DNA of 53,941 nucleotides from Flavobacteriaceae bacterium (GCA_013215095.1 JABSPM010000008.1:1-53941); one strand, 5' to 3'. Shown: positions 33,986-43,438, counted from the first letter of the stretch. Program-made: numbers and translations. Notes: a model not told the origin generated them from the letters alone.

Positions 33986-34747
33986 TTAAATATATATTTC
34001 TAAATTATCAAAGGCCAAAAACACATTTTCTGGTAAGGTCTGTTCCACCTCATCATGAAATCCTAATAAATGACTGATATGTGTTAAATAGGCTCGTTTT
34101 GGATTAACGCGATGTATAAATGCTAAAGCTTCCTCTAAATTGAAATGCGAATGATGGGGTTCATGCCTTAAAGCATTAACCACTAAAACCTCTACCCCTT
34201 TTAGTTTATCTATTTCAATATCTTCAATAGTCTTTGCATCTGTTATGTATGCAAAATTATGAAATAAAAATCCAAAAACCTGCAATTGATGATGCATCAC
34301 ATTTATAGGCACCACTTCAATATTTCCAATCTCAAAAGACGCATTGGTAATTCTGTGTTCAGATACCGATGGTGCACCAGGATATTTATCTTCAGTTTCA
34401 AAAACATAAGCAAATCGCTGGCGCAGATTATTCAAAACACGCTCGTGGGCATAAATAGGGATATCTCCTTGTCTAAATACAAAAGGTCTTATGTCATCCA
34501 AACCTGCCACGTGATCACTATGTTCATGCGTAAACAAAATACCATCAATTTTAGAGCAGTTTGCCCTTAACATTTGATATCTAAAATCTGGACCACAGTC
34601 CACGACATAAGTGAAGTTCTCCCATTCTATCAACACAGAAACTCGCAATCTTTTGTCTTTTGGGTTTTGACTCAAACACACAGGATGCGTACTTCCAATA
34701 ATTGGAATTCCTTGTGATGTCCCTGTTCCTAAAAAAGTTATTTTCAA
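33986..34747 (-). CDS. MBL-fold metallo-hydrolase, PhnP-like, 253 aa
   Basis: Begins ITFLGTGTSQGIPIIGSTHP with the CLSQNPKDKRLRVSVLIEW signature of the PhnP-like phosphodiesterase subgroup. Zinc ligands lie in HxHxDH of LFTHEHSDHVAGLDD (about 73-87), in NVMHHQLQVFG, in AYITDAKT and in YLTHISHLLG. The usual PhnP structural-zinc Cys pair at the start is reduced. Likely hydrolyses a cyclic or alkyl phosphodiester; the substrate is unknown. It has a -7 box at 34764-34771 and is divergent from the next gene. Confidence 0.85.
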   Translation of the reverse strand: MKITFLGTGTSQGIPIIGSTHPVCLSQNPKDKRLRVSVLIEWENFTYVVDCGPDFRYQMLRANCSKIDGILFTHEHSDHVAGLDDIRPFVFRQGDIPIYAHERVLNNLRQRFAYVFETEDKYPGAPSVSEHRITNASFEIGNIEVVPINVMHHQLQVFGFLFHNFAYITDAKTIEDIEIDKLKGVEVLVVNALRHEPHHSHFNLEEALAFIHRVNPKRAYLTHISHLLGFHDEVEQTLPENVFLAFDNLEIYI

Positions 34748-34763
34748 ATACGTTAATTTTCTA

Positions 34764-34771
34764 CAAAAATA
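34764..34771 (-). promoter_or_regulatory. -7 box of the MBL-hydrolase gene
   Basis: Minus-strand TATTTTTG, a TAnnTTTG match, 17 bases upstream of the ATG at 34747; transcription would start close to 34758. Confidence 0.5.
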
Positions 34772-34804
34772 ACGTTATTTTTTTTCATTCCATAGCTAAA
34801 TTAA

Positions 34805-34812
34805 TACCTTTG
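34805..34812 (+). promoter_or_regulatory. -7 box of the 34840 gene
   Basis: TACCTTTG matches TAnnTTTG and lies 28 bases before the ATG at 34840. Confidence 0.55.
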
Positions 34813-34839
34813 TAACTTACTTTAAACCTATTTGTGTAT

Positions 34840-36294
34840 ATGGAAATTAGTTATAAAGGTGATCCAACTTTAGAAAGCATTCCTTCGATAAAAGACAAAG
34901 CATTACGCATTAACTTAAACCCAAATATCTACGGAACATTTGCCGAAATTGGAGCTGGACAAGAAACAGTGCGTCAGTTTTTTAGAGCTGGAGGTGCTTC
35001 TGGAACTATTGCGAAAGCAATGTCTGCTTATGACAAAGCCTTTAGTGATGCCATATATGGCATTGAAAATGACAGACGTTATGTTACGGAAGCTAGACTT
35101 AGAAAGATGCTGGATCATGAGGTAAAATTAATAGAAGATCGTATTTCTAGAGAAGATCATCCCGATAAATTGTTTTTTTCTTATGCCAATACTGTAACGA
35201 CCATAGATTTTGCAAAACGCTATAAAGGTCATGGTTGGGTTGGAATTAAATTTCAAGTAGAGCCTAATCAAGAATACAACAAAATTATCTTGCACGTGCG
35301 TTTTAAAGAAAATGACGCAAGGTTACAACAAGAAACCCTTGGTAAATTAGGCACCAACCTTATTTATGGTGGGTTTTATAAATATAATGTTCCTAAAAAA
35401 TTATTACGCTACTTGTACGATCATCTAGATAAAGATCAAATAGAAATTGACACTATTAATTTCTCTGGTCCAGTATTTAAAGATGTTGATAATCGCTTAA
35501 TGAGTCTACAACTGGTAAAAAATGGAATGACAGATGCTGTCATGTTTGCTCCTGATGGAAACAACGTTTTACCTGCAGCTGTCCTTTATAAAAAGAACAT
35601 TCTTGCCTTTAGAGGAAGTTTTAGACCAGTAACAAAAGTAAATATGGATATGTATGAAAATTCATTAGCCATGTTTAAAAAAGAAAATAGAGTTGACCCA
35701 GATAAAACAAAGGTAATTTTTGAAATTACCTTATCTAACTTACGAGGTGGCGGAGGTGAAATAGATGAACAAGACTTTATGGACAGAGCAAAACTATTAT
35801 GTTCACTTGGTCAAACGGTTTTAATATCTAACTTTCAGGAGTATTATAAACTAGTAGAATACTTCTCTCAATATTCTAAATCTAGAATGGGTCTAGCCCT
35901 AGGGGTTAATAATCTCATTGATATCTTTGACGAAAAATATTATAGACATTTAAGTGGTGGTATACTAGAAGCCTTTGGTAAGTTATTCTTTAAAGATTTA
36001 AGAGTTTATCTTTACCCAATGCAAAATGAAGATGGCAGCTTAACTACAAGTGACAATCTTAAAGTTCATCCACGTATGAAAGAATTATATAAATTCTTTA
36101 AGTATAATGGAAAGGTAATAGATATCACAGATTATAACCCATCTATTCTTAATATCTTTTCCAGAAAAGTATTGAAAATGATTTCTACGGGAGAACAAGG
36201 CTGGGAAGAAATGTTACCAGAAGGGGTTGCTAAACTCATACAAGAAAAAAACCTTTTTGGATGTAGCTCCAAAAAAGTGCAAATAGAAAATTAA
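34840..36294 (+). CDS. Conserved Bacteroidota protein of unknown function, 484 aa
   Basis: Large, highly conserved-looking cytoplasmic protein with motifs NPNIYGTFAEIGAGQETVRQ, FFRAGGASGTIAKAMSAYDK, ISREDHPDKLFFSYANT and GHGWVGIKFQ. I recall near-identical proteins across Flavobacteria, where automated labels conflict (TonB receptor, nicotinate-nucleotide adenylyltransferase). Neither fits: there is no signal peptide, plug or nucleotidyltransferase HxGH motif. The Gly-rich RGGGGEIDEQDF region may form a loop of an active site. The frame is open from GTG 34834, but ATG 34840 gives the standard start MEISYKGDPTLE. Monocistronic, ended by a bidirectional terminator. Confidence 0.8.
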   Translation: MEISYKGDPTLESIPSIKDKALRINLNPNIYGTFAEIGAGQETVRQFFRAGGASGTIAKAMSAYDKAFSDAIYGIENDRRYVTEARLRKMLDHEVKLIEDRISREDHPDKLFFSYANTVTTIDFAKRYKGHGWVGIKFQVEPNQEYNKIILHVRFKENDARLQQETLGKLGTNLIYGGFYKYNVPKKLLRYLYDHLDKDQIEIDTINFSGPVFKDVDNRLMSLQLVKNGMTDAVMFAPDGNNVLPAAVLYKKNILAFRGSFRPVTKVNMDMYENSLAMFKKENRVDPDKTKVIFEITLSNLRGGGGEIDEQDFMDRAKLLCSLGQTVLISNFQEYYKLVEYFSQYSKSRMGLALGVNNLIDIFDEKYYRHLSGGILEAFGKLFFKDLRVYLYPMQNEDGSLTTSDNLKVHPRMKELYKFFKYNGKVIDITDYNPSILNIFSRKVLKMISTGEQGWEEMLPEGVAKLIQEKNLFGCSSKKVQIEN

Positions 36295-36300
36295 ATTATA

Positions 36301-36331
36301 AAAAAGTGACCATTTTGCTGGTCACTTTTTT
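36301..36331. terminator. Bidirectional rho-independent terminator
   Basis: AAAAAGTGACCA (36301-36312), loop TTTTGC, TGGTCACTTTTTT (36319-36331). The stem is perfect and flanked by A and T runs, so it can stop both the rightward 484-aa gene and the leftward bcp gene, whose stop codon it touches. Confidence 0.9.
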
Positions 36332-36782
36332 ATTTTAATATTTGATTAGTGTGCTCCTTGGTCTTTACTTTGGTAATTACTTCTTCAATAACGCCATTGG
36401 CATCTATTACAAAAGTGGTACGATGAATACCGTCGTATTCTTTTCCCATGAACTTTTTAGGCCCCCAAACGCCAAACGCATTAATCACTTTTTTGTCTTC
36501 GTCTGCTAACAACGCATAAGGAAATTCATGTTTATTTCTAAAATTGGTTTGACGTCTCTCGCTATCAGCACTTACACCAAGAATGGCATAACCTGAAGCT
36601 GTAAAACGTTCATAATTATCTCTCAAATTACAAGCTTCAACCGTGCACCCAGGCGTACTTGCTTTTGGATAGAAAAATAATACTAATTTTTGTCCTTTAA
36701 AATCGCCTAAAGTTACCGTATTACCATCCTGATCTTTAGCCGTGAAATTTGGAGCTTGATCTCCTACTTTTAAACTCGTCAT
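36330..36782 (-). CDS. bcp: Thioredoxin-dependent thiol peroxidase (Bcp/PrxQ), 150 aa
   Basis: Peroxiredoxin that reduces hydrogen peroxide and organic hydroperoxides with thioredoxin. The peroxidatic Cys lies in YPKASTPGCTVEACNLRDNY (about 36-55); the second Cys five residues on gives the C-x4-C arrangement of atypical 2-Cys PrxQ enzymes. Full family length with C-terminal HRTTFVIDANG. Cytoplasmic. Expressed from a promoter box at 36804-36811 that interleaves with that of nth. Confidence 0.95.
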   Translation of the reverse strand: MTSLKVGDQAPNFTAKDQDGNTVTLGDFKGQKLVLFFYPKASTPGCTVEACNLRDNYERFTASGYAILGVSADSERRQTNFRNKHEFPYALLADEDKKVINAFGVWGPKKFMGKEYDGIHRTTFVIDANGVIEEVITKVKTKEHTNQILK

Positions 36783-36788
36783 ATTTAT

Positions 36789-36796
36789 TATCTTTG
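36789..36796 (+). promoter_or_regulatory. -7 box of nth
   Basis: TATCTTTG matches TAnnTTTG, 19 bases before the nth ATG (36816). Confidence 0.55.
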
Positions 36797-36803
36797 ATAT
36801 TTA

Positions 36804-36811
36804 CAAATATA
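36804..36811 (-). promoter_or_regulatory. -7 box of bcp
   Basis: Minus-strand TATATTTG matches TAnnTTTG, 21 bases before the bcp ATG (36782). Only 7 bases separate it from the opposing nth box, so both cannot be occupied by polymerase at once. Confidence 0.55.
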
Positions 36812-36815
36812 CATC

Positions 36816-37481
36816 ATGACAAAACAAAATAAAGTTAATTTTGTAATAAATACACTTAAGGAATTTTACCCAGAAATACCAATTCCTTTAGACCATAAAG
36901 ATCCTTACACCTTACTTATTGCTGTTTTATTATCTGCACAGAGTACAGATATTCGGGTGAATCAAATCACACCATTACTATTTGCAAAAGCAGATAATCC
37001 TTATGATATGATCAAACTAACTGTGGAGGATATCCGAGAAATTATCAAACCCGTTGGATTGTCTCCTATGAAAAGTAAAGGTATCCATGGTTTATCTCAA
37101 ATTCTTATAGATAAACATAATGGCGAAGTACCACAAACATTTGAAGCCTTAGAAGAATTACCAGCTGTGGGACATAAAACCGCTGGAGTAGTGCTATCTC
37201 AAGCGTTTGGCATTCCCGCATTTCCAGTAGATACGCATATACACCGTTTAATGCATCGTTGGAATTTGAGCAATGGCAAAAGTGTACAGCAAACTGAAAA
37301 AGATGCCAAACGTTTATTTCCTAAAAACCTGTGGAATGACTTACATCTTCAAATCATTTGGTATGGTCGAGAGTATTCTCCAGCTAGAGGTTGGAATTTA
37401 GAAAATGATATCATTACTAAAACGATTGGACGCAAATCTGTGATTCAAGACTATTACAAAAAGAAAAGAAGCTCTAAATAA
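36816..37481 (+). CDS. nth: Endonuclease III without the iron-sulfur cluster, 221 aa
   Basis: HhH-GPD DNA glycosylase/AP lyase of base-excision repair. The helix-hairpin-helix LEELPAVGHKTAGVVLSQ (about 109-126) includes the catalytic Lys, and the catalytic Asp is in FPVDTHIHRLMHRW (about 134-147). E. coli Nth ends with a four-cysteine [4Fe-4S] motif; here the equivalent region reads IIWYGREYSPARGWNLEND and the whole protein contains no Cys at all. The cluster is therefore absent. Function in oxidised-pyrimidine repair is expected from the conserved active site. Confidence 0.93.
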   Translation: MTKQNKVNFVINTLKEFYPEIPIPLDHKDPYTLLIAVLLSAQSTDIRVNQITPLLFAKADNPYDMIKLTVEDIREIIKPVGLSPMKSKGIHGLSQILIDKHNGEVPQTFEALEELPAVGHKTAGVVLSQAFGIPAFPVDTHIHRLMHRWNLSNGKSVQQTEKDAKRLFPKNLWNDLHLQIIWYGREYSPARGWNLENDIITKTIGRKSVIQDYYKKKRSSK

Positions 37482-37497
37482 GTATTTAGAGCCTTTA
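37471..37497 (+). terminator. Hairpin at the end of nth
   Basis: GCTCTAAATA (37471-37480) pairs with TATTTAGAGC (37483-37492) and includes the nth stop codon. Only a short T stretch follows, so it is a weak intrinsic terminator or a 3'-end stabiliser. Confidence 0.5.
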
Positions 37498-37713
37498 CCA
37501 AAGTTTAGTTTAGAAGTATTTCAAACTTAAGTTTGTCATAATTTATAACACTTAATGCTTGAGAATATTCTAGAAGAAATTTAACCGTTCCTTCTTTCGG
37601 GTTTAGGGTGTCCAGATAGCGTGATCTATTAGAGTAAAGTTTTGCCATTTACGTAAGTATTTAGATTAATTAATTTTTTAAACGTCATAAACTTTAATTT
37701 ATTGCATGACGCA

Positions 37714-38298
37714 TTAATTTGTTAATATAATGTTGTGTTTTTCAATAACTTTCCTCAAATTGATTAACGCATAACGCATACGTCCTAATGCCGTATTTAT
37801 ACTTACTCCCGTGTTCTCAGAAATTTCTTTAAAACTCATATCATTATACATACGCATCACTAAAACTTGCTTTTGATCTTCAGGCAGTTCTTCAATCAAA
37901 CGGCGTACATCTGATTCTACTTGATCTTTTATAATACGGCTTTCAGCATTTAAAGAAGAATCGCTAATTACTGAAAAAATATTAAACTCACCACGATTGT
38001 CAAATGTTGGAATTCTGTTACTTTTTCTAAAATAATCAATGACCAAATTATGAGCAATACGCATTACCCAAGGCAAAAATTTACCTTCTTCATTATATTT
38101 ACCGAGTTTTAATGTTCGAATAACCTTTATAAAGGTATCTTGAAATATGTCTTCTGTAATATTTCTATCATAAACTTTAGAATAGATGAAACTATATATT
38201 TTTTGTTTATGACGTTCAATTAAAATAGCTAGTGAATTCTCGCTACCTTGAATATATTTGGTAACCAAAACCGAATCTGCAATTTGTTCTACTCTCAT
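37714..38298 (-). CDS. ECF-type RNA polymerase sigma factor, 194 aa
   Basis: Complete sigma-70-family factor with region 2 (SLAILIERHKQKIYSFIYSK, ITEDIFQDTFIKVIRTL, LPWVMRIAHNLVIDYFRKS) and region 4 (LPEDQKQVLVMRMYNDMSF, KEISENTGVSINTALGRMRY). The linker is about 40 residues. No anti-sigma gene is adjacent, and this form is widespread in Flavobacteria as a stand-alone gene divergent from uvrA. The frame begins at 38328, but MRVEQIADSVL at 38298 is the usual start. Confidence 0.9.
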   Translation of the reverse strand: MRVEQIADSVLVTKYIQGSENSLAILIERHKQKIYSFIYSKVYDRNITEDIFQDTFIKVIRTLKLGKYNEEGKFLPWVMRIAHNLVIDYFRKSNRIPTFDNRGEFNIFSVISDSSLNAESRIIKDQVESDVRRLIEELPEDQKQVLVMRMYNDMSFKEISENTGVSINTALGRMRYALINLRKVIEKHNIILTN

Positions 38299-38513
38299 AA
38301 CAATTACTTTTTTTGTAATAACAAACACCTATTCTGCTAAAAAGGTGGTATTTAGAATTTAAAAAGTAATGTTATAATATAGGCTAATATCGGTTAATCA
38401 TTGTAAAACTATTCAAATATAACAACATTAATTTCTAAAAAGCAAAAAGAAATTCATTTTTTTTAACATTTTAACATAATTTCGCGCAATTTTCAAAGCT
38501 GAAATACTATTGT

Positions 38514-38521
38514 TATCTTTA
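38514..38521 (+). promoter_or_regulatory. Putative -7 box of uvrA
   Basis: TATCTTTA differs from TAnnTTTG in the last base only. It precedes the ATG at 38546 by 24 bases and lies within the open frame that begins at 38510, supporting the later start. Confidence 0.4.
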
Positions 38522-38545
38522 CAACTTTATTTCTTCAAAATAGCT

Positions 38546-41332
38546 ATGAATATTGACATTACCGACGTAAACCCGAAAGAAAACATCATCATAAAAGGTG
38601 CTAAATTGCATAACCTAAAGAATATTGATGTTGTCATCCCAAGAAATAAGCTTGTGGTCATTACTGGACTCTCTGGGTCGGGAAAATCAAGTTTAGCTTT
38701 TGACACACTGTATGCTGAAGGTCAGCGTAGATATGTAGAAAGTTTATCAAGTTACGCACGTCAATTTTTAGGACGTCTGCACAAACCCAAGGTCGATTAT
38801 ATAAAAGGTATTGCGCCTGCAATTGCTATTGAACAGAAAGTAAATTCAACCAATCCAAGATCTACTATTGGCACCACAACTGAGATTTATGACTATCTCA
38901 AATTACTCTTTGCTAGAATTGGAAAAACCTACTCTCCAAAATCTGGTAATCACGTCAAAAAAGACACGGTTACAGACGTTATCAACCTTATAAAATCTTT
39001 TGAAGAACGTGAAAAACTATTGCTCCTCGCTCCTATTTACTTAGAGGAAGGCAGAGTGCTATCAGACAAACTTAAAGCACTTAACCACCAAGGTTATGCG
39101 CGAATAAAACACAAAAAAAACATCTATCGTATTGACGAATTTGAGCCTGGAAATGAAGGCTTAGATAATGTGTTTTTGGTCGTAGATAGAATTGTAGTTA
39201 AGCATGAAGACGATTTTTATAATCGCCTCTCTGACGCCATTCAAACCGCATTTTTTGAAGGCAAGGGGGAATGCCTTATAGAACAGCTTTCTAATCATAA
39301 ACAACACCAATTTAGCAATAAATTTGAGCTAGATGGAATTAGTTTTTTGGAACCAAACGTACACCTATTTAGTTTCAATAACCCTTATGGTGCCTGTCCA
39401 AAATGTGAAGGCTATGGAGATATCATTGGGATTGATGAAGACTTGGTAATTCCAAATACAAATTTATCTATCTATGAGAACGCTATATTTCCATGGCGCG
39501 GCGAAAGCCTAAGTTGGTACAGAGACCAATTGGTTAATAATTCTCATAAGTTTGACTTCCCTATTCACAAACCGTATTTTAAACTTACCAAGGCGCAAAA
39601 ACAATTAATTTGGGATGGTAATTCTTATTTTGAAGGTTTGCATGCCTTTTTTGAAACTTTAGAAGCCAAATCATATAAAATTCAGAATAGAGTAATGCTA
39701 TCGCGGTATCGTGGTAAAACAAAGTGTAGTACTTGCGATGGGAAACGCTTGAGAAACGAAGCCAATTATGTAAAGATTGCAGGAGCTACACTTACAGATT
39801 TGGTAGAAACACCTTTAAAAGAACTCATTCCATTTTTTGAGAATATTGAACTTAATCGCTATGACCAAACAGTAGCAAATCGTTTACTAAAAGAAATTAA
39901 CAATCGCTTAAAATTCTTAACCAATGTAGGCTTAGACTATTTAACTTTAAATAGACGCTCCAACACCTTGTCTGGCGGAGAAAGTCAACGTATTAATCTT
40001 GCGACTTCTCTGGGCAGTAGTCTAGTTGGCTCTATGTATATTTTAGATGAACCTAGTATTGGCTTGCACCCTAAAGATACTAGTCGTTTGATTTCTGTAT
40101 TGCAATCTCTAAGAGATTTGGGCAATACCGTTATTGTTGTAGAACATGATGATGCGATTATGGCCGCAGCTGATGAGATTATAGATATAGGTCCAGAAGC
40201 AGGAACCTTTGGTGGTCATGTTGTGGCTTCAGGAAACTATGAGACTATTTTAAGTTCCAATTCACTTACGGCACAATATTTAAATGGAAAATTAGAAATT
40301 GAAATCCCGAAAACAAGACGCCAATCCAAGTTTAGCGTCACTATAAAAGGAGCTAGAGAACATAATCTACAAAATATCAATGTTACCTTTCCACTAGGGG
40401 TATTAACTGTGGTCACAGGTGTCTCAGGAAGCGGAAAAAGCACATTAATTAAAAAGATATTATACCCTGCTTTGACTAAAGAAATTGACGGTTTGGGAGA
40501 ACGGCCTGGAGCGTTTTCAGAAATTGAAGGCGACTTTAGCAATATCAAATCTATAGAATTTGTTGATCAAAATCCTATTGGACGTTCATCACGCTCCAAC
40601 CCTGTAACCTATATCAAAGCCTATGACGATATTAGAGCCTTATTTGCTAAACAAAAACTTAGCTTAATTAGAGCTTATAAACCTAAACACTTTTCATTTA
40701 ATGTTGATGGTGGACGTTGTGAGACTTGCAAAGGAGAAGGCGAAGTTACCATTGAAATGCAATTTATGGCAGATGTCCATTTAGAGTGTGAAATCTGTAA
40801 AGGAAAACGCTTTAAAAAAGAAGTTTTAGAAGTTAAATATGAAGAAAAATCTATTGCTGATATTCTAAGTTTAACAATTGATGATGCTGTTGCCTTTTTT
40901 GAAACTCATAATCAAGTTAAAATTAAAAGAAAACTTGAACCCTTGCAAGCTGTAGGATTGGGCTATGTGACTTTAGGTCAAAGTTCTTCTACACTTTCTG
41001 GTGGTGAAGCACAACGTATAAAACTAGCATCTTTTCTAGGCAAAGGTCATACCTCACAAACAAGCCTATTCATTTTTGACGAACCTACTACAGGGCTTCA
41101 TTTTCATGATATTAAAAAGCTGTTAACATCTTTAAATGCTTTAATCGAAAAAGGCCATTCTGTGATTGTTGTAGAGCATAATTTAGAATTTATTAAATGT
41201 GCAGACCATATCATTGACCTTGGACCAGAAGGTGGCGATCAAGGTGGAAGTCTCGTTGCTTATGGTACGCCAGAAGAACTTGCAGAAAATAATGCTTCTC
41301 TAACAGCAAAATATTTAAAAGATAAGCTCTAA
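38546..41332 (+). CDS. uvrA: Excinuclease ABC subunit A, 928 aa
   Basis: Damage-recognition ATPase of nucleotide excision repair, a dimer acting with UvrB. Two ABC modules: Walker [10 protein letters not shown] (about 40) and GVSGSGKST (about 640), signatures LSGGESQRI and LSGGEAQRI, Walker [12 protein letters not shown] and [10 protein letters not shown]. Zinc-binding cysteines are intact ([34 protein letters not shown]). The start at 38546 ([12 protein letters not shown]) is preferred over the frame's first ATG at 38510. Monocistronic and convergent with the DUF3667 gene 9 bases downstream. Confidence 0.97.
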   Translation: MNIDITDVNPKENIIIKGAKLHNLKNIDVVIPRNKLVVITGLSGSGKSSLAFDTLYAEGQRRYVESLSSYARQFLGRLHKPKVDYIKGIAPAIAIEQKVNSTNPRSTIGTTTEIYDYLKLLFARIGKTYSPKSGNHVKKDTVTDVINLIKSFEEREKLLLLAPIYLEEGRVLSDKLKALNHQGYARIKHKKNIYRIDEFEPGNEGLDNVFLVVDRIVVKHEDDFYNRLSDAIQTAFFEGKGECLIEQLSNHKQHQFSNKFELDGISFLEPNVHLFSFNNPYGACPKCEGYGDIIGIDEDLVIPNTNLSIYENAIFPWRGESLSWYRDQLVNNSHKFDFPIHKPYFKLTKAQKQLIWDGNSYFEGLHAFFETLEAKSYKIQNRVMLSRYRGKTKCSTCDGKRLRNEANYVKIAGATLTDLVETPLKELIPFFENIELNRYDQTVANRLLKEINNRLKFLTNVGLDYLTLNRRSNTLSGGESQRINLATSLGSSLVGSMYILDEPSIGLHPKDTSRLISVLQSLRDLGNTVIVVEHDDAIMAAADEIIDIGPEAGTFGGHVVASGNYETILSSNSLTAQYLNGKLEIEIPKTRRQSKFSVTIKGAREHNLQNINVTFPLGVLTVVTGVSGSGKSTLIKKILYPALTKEIDGLGERPGAFSEIEGDFSNIKSIEFVDQNPIGRSSRSNPVTYIKAYDDIRALFAKQKLSLIRAYKPKHFSFNVDGGRCETCKGEGEVTIEMQFMADVHLECEICKGKRFKKEVLEVKYEEKSIADILSLTIDDAVAFFETHNQVKIKRKLEPLQAVGLGYVTLGQSSSTLSGGEAQRIKLASFLGKGHTSQTSLFIFDEPTTGLHFHDIKKLLTSLNALIEKGHSVIVVEHNLEFIKCADHIIDLGPEGGDQGGSLVAYGTPEELAENNASLTAKYLKDKL

Positions 41333-41341
41333 GTTTTTTGT

Positions 41342-42352
41342 TTAATAAAACAAAAATGACGCCAACAATATGATTATAAATGCGGTTGGCACTATACATA
41401 CCATATAGATAAATGTGCTTAGACTGGCTTTAAGCAAAGTAAGCAAATAGCCTTGTTGATAGAAATTTTTCATTGACATCCAGAGATAAATAAAGGTAGA
41501 TAAAACCACTAGAACATCAATCCAATCTGGAATATCAAAAAGAAAATAATTAACGCCTAATACAAACCCTAAGACGATGAAAAGAAATGAAAAGTAATAA
41601 AAGCTGAACACCAAATGATGTGCATAAGTACCTCTCTTCCAATAAAAAAACTTTAAAATAAGAGCAAAAATGGGCAATAAAAAAAACATCGCTATTGGAA
41701 TCGTATCCGAAATAGCTTGTACTATGCCTCCACCCTCTTGTTTATGAAATTTAAGCATTTGTTTTCTAAGTAAGCGATCAAACCAACTCGAATTTTCTTT
41801 TAATCCAACAGCTTCAAGTTGTGCTTTTTCACTTGCTCCGGAGGCAATTAAAGCGTTTAATTTTTTAATGTCATAGCCAAAAGTTAAATTAGAGTTTGAA
41901 GATTCAGAAAGCTTTGATTTCACTATAGAATCTGTGATTTTAGAGATGTCTTCGGTGTCTAAAGCTTCAGAGAGCACAGGAATTTGATTTTTTTCCATCT
42001 CGTAACCTTTCTTTATGGCTTTATTAGCCATCATATTATAATCTCTAACCTGAAAAGATGCTACAAAAAAGAAAACAATAGATACAAATAAATAATATTG
42101 TGCAGGGTGCAAGTATTTCAACCGTTTCCCTTCTACAAATTGTTTTGCTACTAAACCAGGTTTAAACATCAAGGGTACAAAACTCTTAAAAAAACGCGCA
42201 TCAAACGCAAAATAATTACCTATGGTGTTATAAAACAATACCCTTAAAGTTAGTGCATCATTCGCCTTTTGTCCACAATGTGGACAAAAATCAAAAGTTG
42301 TACTAAAATTAACTTCACAATTTTTACAGCCTTTAGTCTTTTGGTCTTTCAT
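41342..42352 (-). CDS. DUF3667 domain-containing membrane protein, 336 aa
   Basis: N-terminal zinc ribbon CKNCEVNFSTTFDFCPHCGQ (residues 9-28) followed by the DUF3667 core (LTLRVLFYNTIGNYFAFDAR, LHPAQYYLFVSIVFFFV) and several membrane helices, one at about 95-112 and four in the last 130 residues. A long soluble loop of about 100 residues sits between. Inner-membrane protein of unknown function, common in Bacteroidota. It is the only gene of its unit. Confidence 0.85.
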   Translation of the reverse strand: MKDQKTKGCKNCEVNFSTTFDFCPHCGQKANDALTLRVLFYNTIGNYFAFDARFFKSFVPLMFKPGLVAKQFVEGKRLKYLHPAQYYLFVSIVFFFVASFQVRDYNMMANKAIKKGYEMEKNQIPVLSEALDTEDISKITDSIVKSKLSESSNSNLTFGYDIKKLNALIASGASEKAQLEAVGLKENSSWFDRLLRKQMLKFHKQEGGGIVQAISDTIPIAMFFLLPIFALILKFFYWKRGTYAHHLVFSFYYFSFLFIVLGFVLGVNYFLFDIPDWIDVLVVLSTFIYLWMSMKNFYQQGYLLTLLKASLSTFIYMVCIVPTAFIIILLASFLFY

Positions 42353-42470
42353 AGATGTTAGTTAGTTTGATAAATTTAAAAAAAGAATATAACTTTTCTC
42401 TACAAAAAAGACGATTCTACAAATTACTTTGTTATAAACTAAATATAAAATACTTATAAACAAGTATTTA

Positions 42471-42478
42471 TATTTTTG
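42471..42478 (+). promoter_or_regulatory. -7 box upstream of the structured leader
   Basis: TATTTTTG matches TAnnTTTG. With a start near 42484 the mRNA of the 218-aa gene has a leader of about 93 bases, long for this genome. Confidence 0.55.
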
Positions 42479-42483
42479 GCACG

Positions 42484-42576
42484 ATAAATGAAACTAATTA
42501 GTAACGCTCTAATGTAGAGCCCATAGCGCAAGCCGAAAAGCTAGAAATGAGTAGGCATATCTAAAATCTTTTTACT
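42484..42576 (+). promoter_or_regulatory. Putative structured 5' leader
   Basis: The leader contains a perfect hairpin GCTCTA-ATG-TAGAGC (42506-42520), followed by a second possible stem-loop in which AGCC (near 42531) could pair with GGC at about 42553-42555. The non-paired segment AAAGCTAGAAATGAGTA is purine-rich. It matches no riboswitch class I can name. It could be a regulatory RNA element or simply a stabilising leader. Confidence 0.35.
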
Positions 42577-43233
42577 ATGAAACGAATAACACAAGTATTA
42601 GCCAGTTTATTCATTGGTTGCATAGCAACTTTAGCACATGCCAAAGTAGAAAATTACACAAATGATAATGGTAAAAAAACAAGACTAACAAATCGCTATC
42701 ATTATACACAACCTATTATGTTTATGGAGCGTGGTATAGAGTTTATGATTTTTCCGAATGGTGAATTTGACTTTAATACAGAAATCCTAAGCAGCGACTT
42801 TAATTCTAATGTATATTATCGCAATAGCAATAGACGTAGCACTCGAAATACAACTTATGGCGCTCCAAGACAATACTATAATTACACAAACCCAAAAGGC
42901 ACACTTGTATTACACGATAGATACGGTAGAATAAGACGTATAGGAAATGTCTTTTTAAGTTATGACTCTAGAGGGCGCATAAAACGTGCAGGTACAGTGT
43001 ATATGAGATACAGAAATGGTCTATTAAGGCAAGTTGGTGGATTAACACTTCAGTATAACACATACGACCAAGTTATTGGTAGTCAAGGACAAGTAAATTT
43101 CACTAGACCTGACTTTGATTGTTTTGATTTTAATGACGACAAATGGGTTGAAGATCCTGTGCAAAGCCCTCACAATGATATGTATTACTATAAAAATAAT
43201 ACTGGTATTGAAAGGGAAAAACGTAAAATATAG
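42577..43233 (+). CDS. Exported conserved hypothetical protein, 218 aa
   Basis: Signal peptide (residues 1-22, ending LAHA) then a basic, Tyr/Arg-rich protein with short recurring units: LHDRYGRIRRIGNVFLSYDS, RGRIKRAGTVYMRYRNG and LLRQVGGLTLQYN. These are beta-hairpin repeats in the manner of secreted repeat proteins. A conserved acidic Cys segment FDCFDFNDDKW follows. Periplasmic or surface protein of unknown function that I recall from many Flavobacteriaceae. Preceded by an unusual structured leader and followed by a terminator. Confidence 0.8.
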   Translation: MKRITQVLASLFIGCIATLAHAKVENYTNDNGKKTRLTNRYHYTQPIMFMERGIEFMIFPNGEFDFNTEILSSDFNSNVYYRNSNRRSTRNTTYGAPRQYYNYTNPKGTLVLHDRYGRIRRIGNVFLSYDSRGRIKRAGTVYMRYRNGLLRQVGGLTLQYNTYDQVIGSQGQVNFTRPDFDCFDFNDDKWVEDPVQSPHNDMYYYKNNTGIEREKRKI

Positions 43234-43270
43234 ATAAAAACTTAGATATTTTGGTTGGTTAGTTTGAATA

Positions 43271-43314
43271 AAAAACAACTCATAGCATTTATTTATGCTT
43301 TTCGAGTTGTTTTT
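43271..43314 (+). terminator. Intrinsic terminator of the 218-aa gene
   Basis: Outer stem AAAAACAACTC (43271-43281) with GAGTTGTTTTT (43304-43314) and an inner AGCAT/ATGCT pairing; the T run follows directly. Confidence 0.75.
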
Positions 43315-43438
43315 GTTTATAGCAACTATGACACTTGTAAATAAGGCTTACAGCAAGGCTTTTAAAATTTACGGCAAACCTGCTCCATAATTTTGATATG
43401 CCAAAGTAACACTTCAATACAATCAAAGAAGTTTAAGC

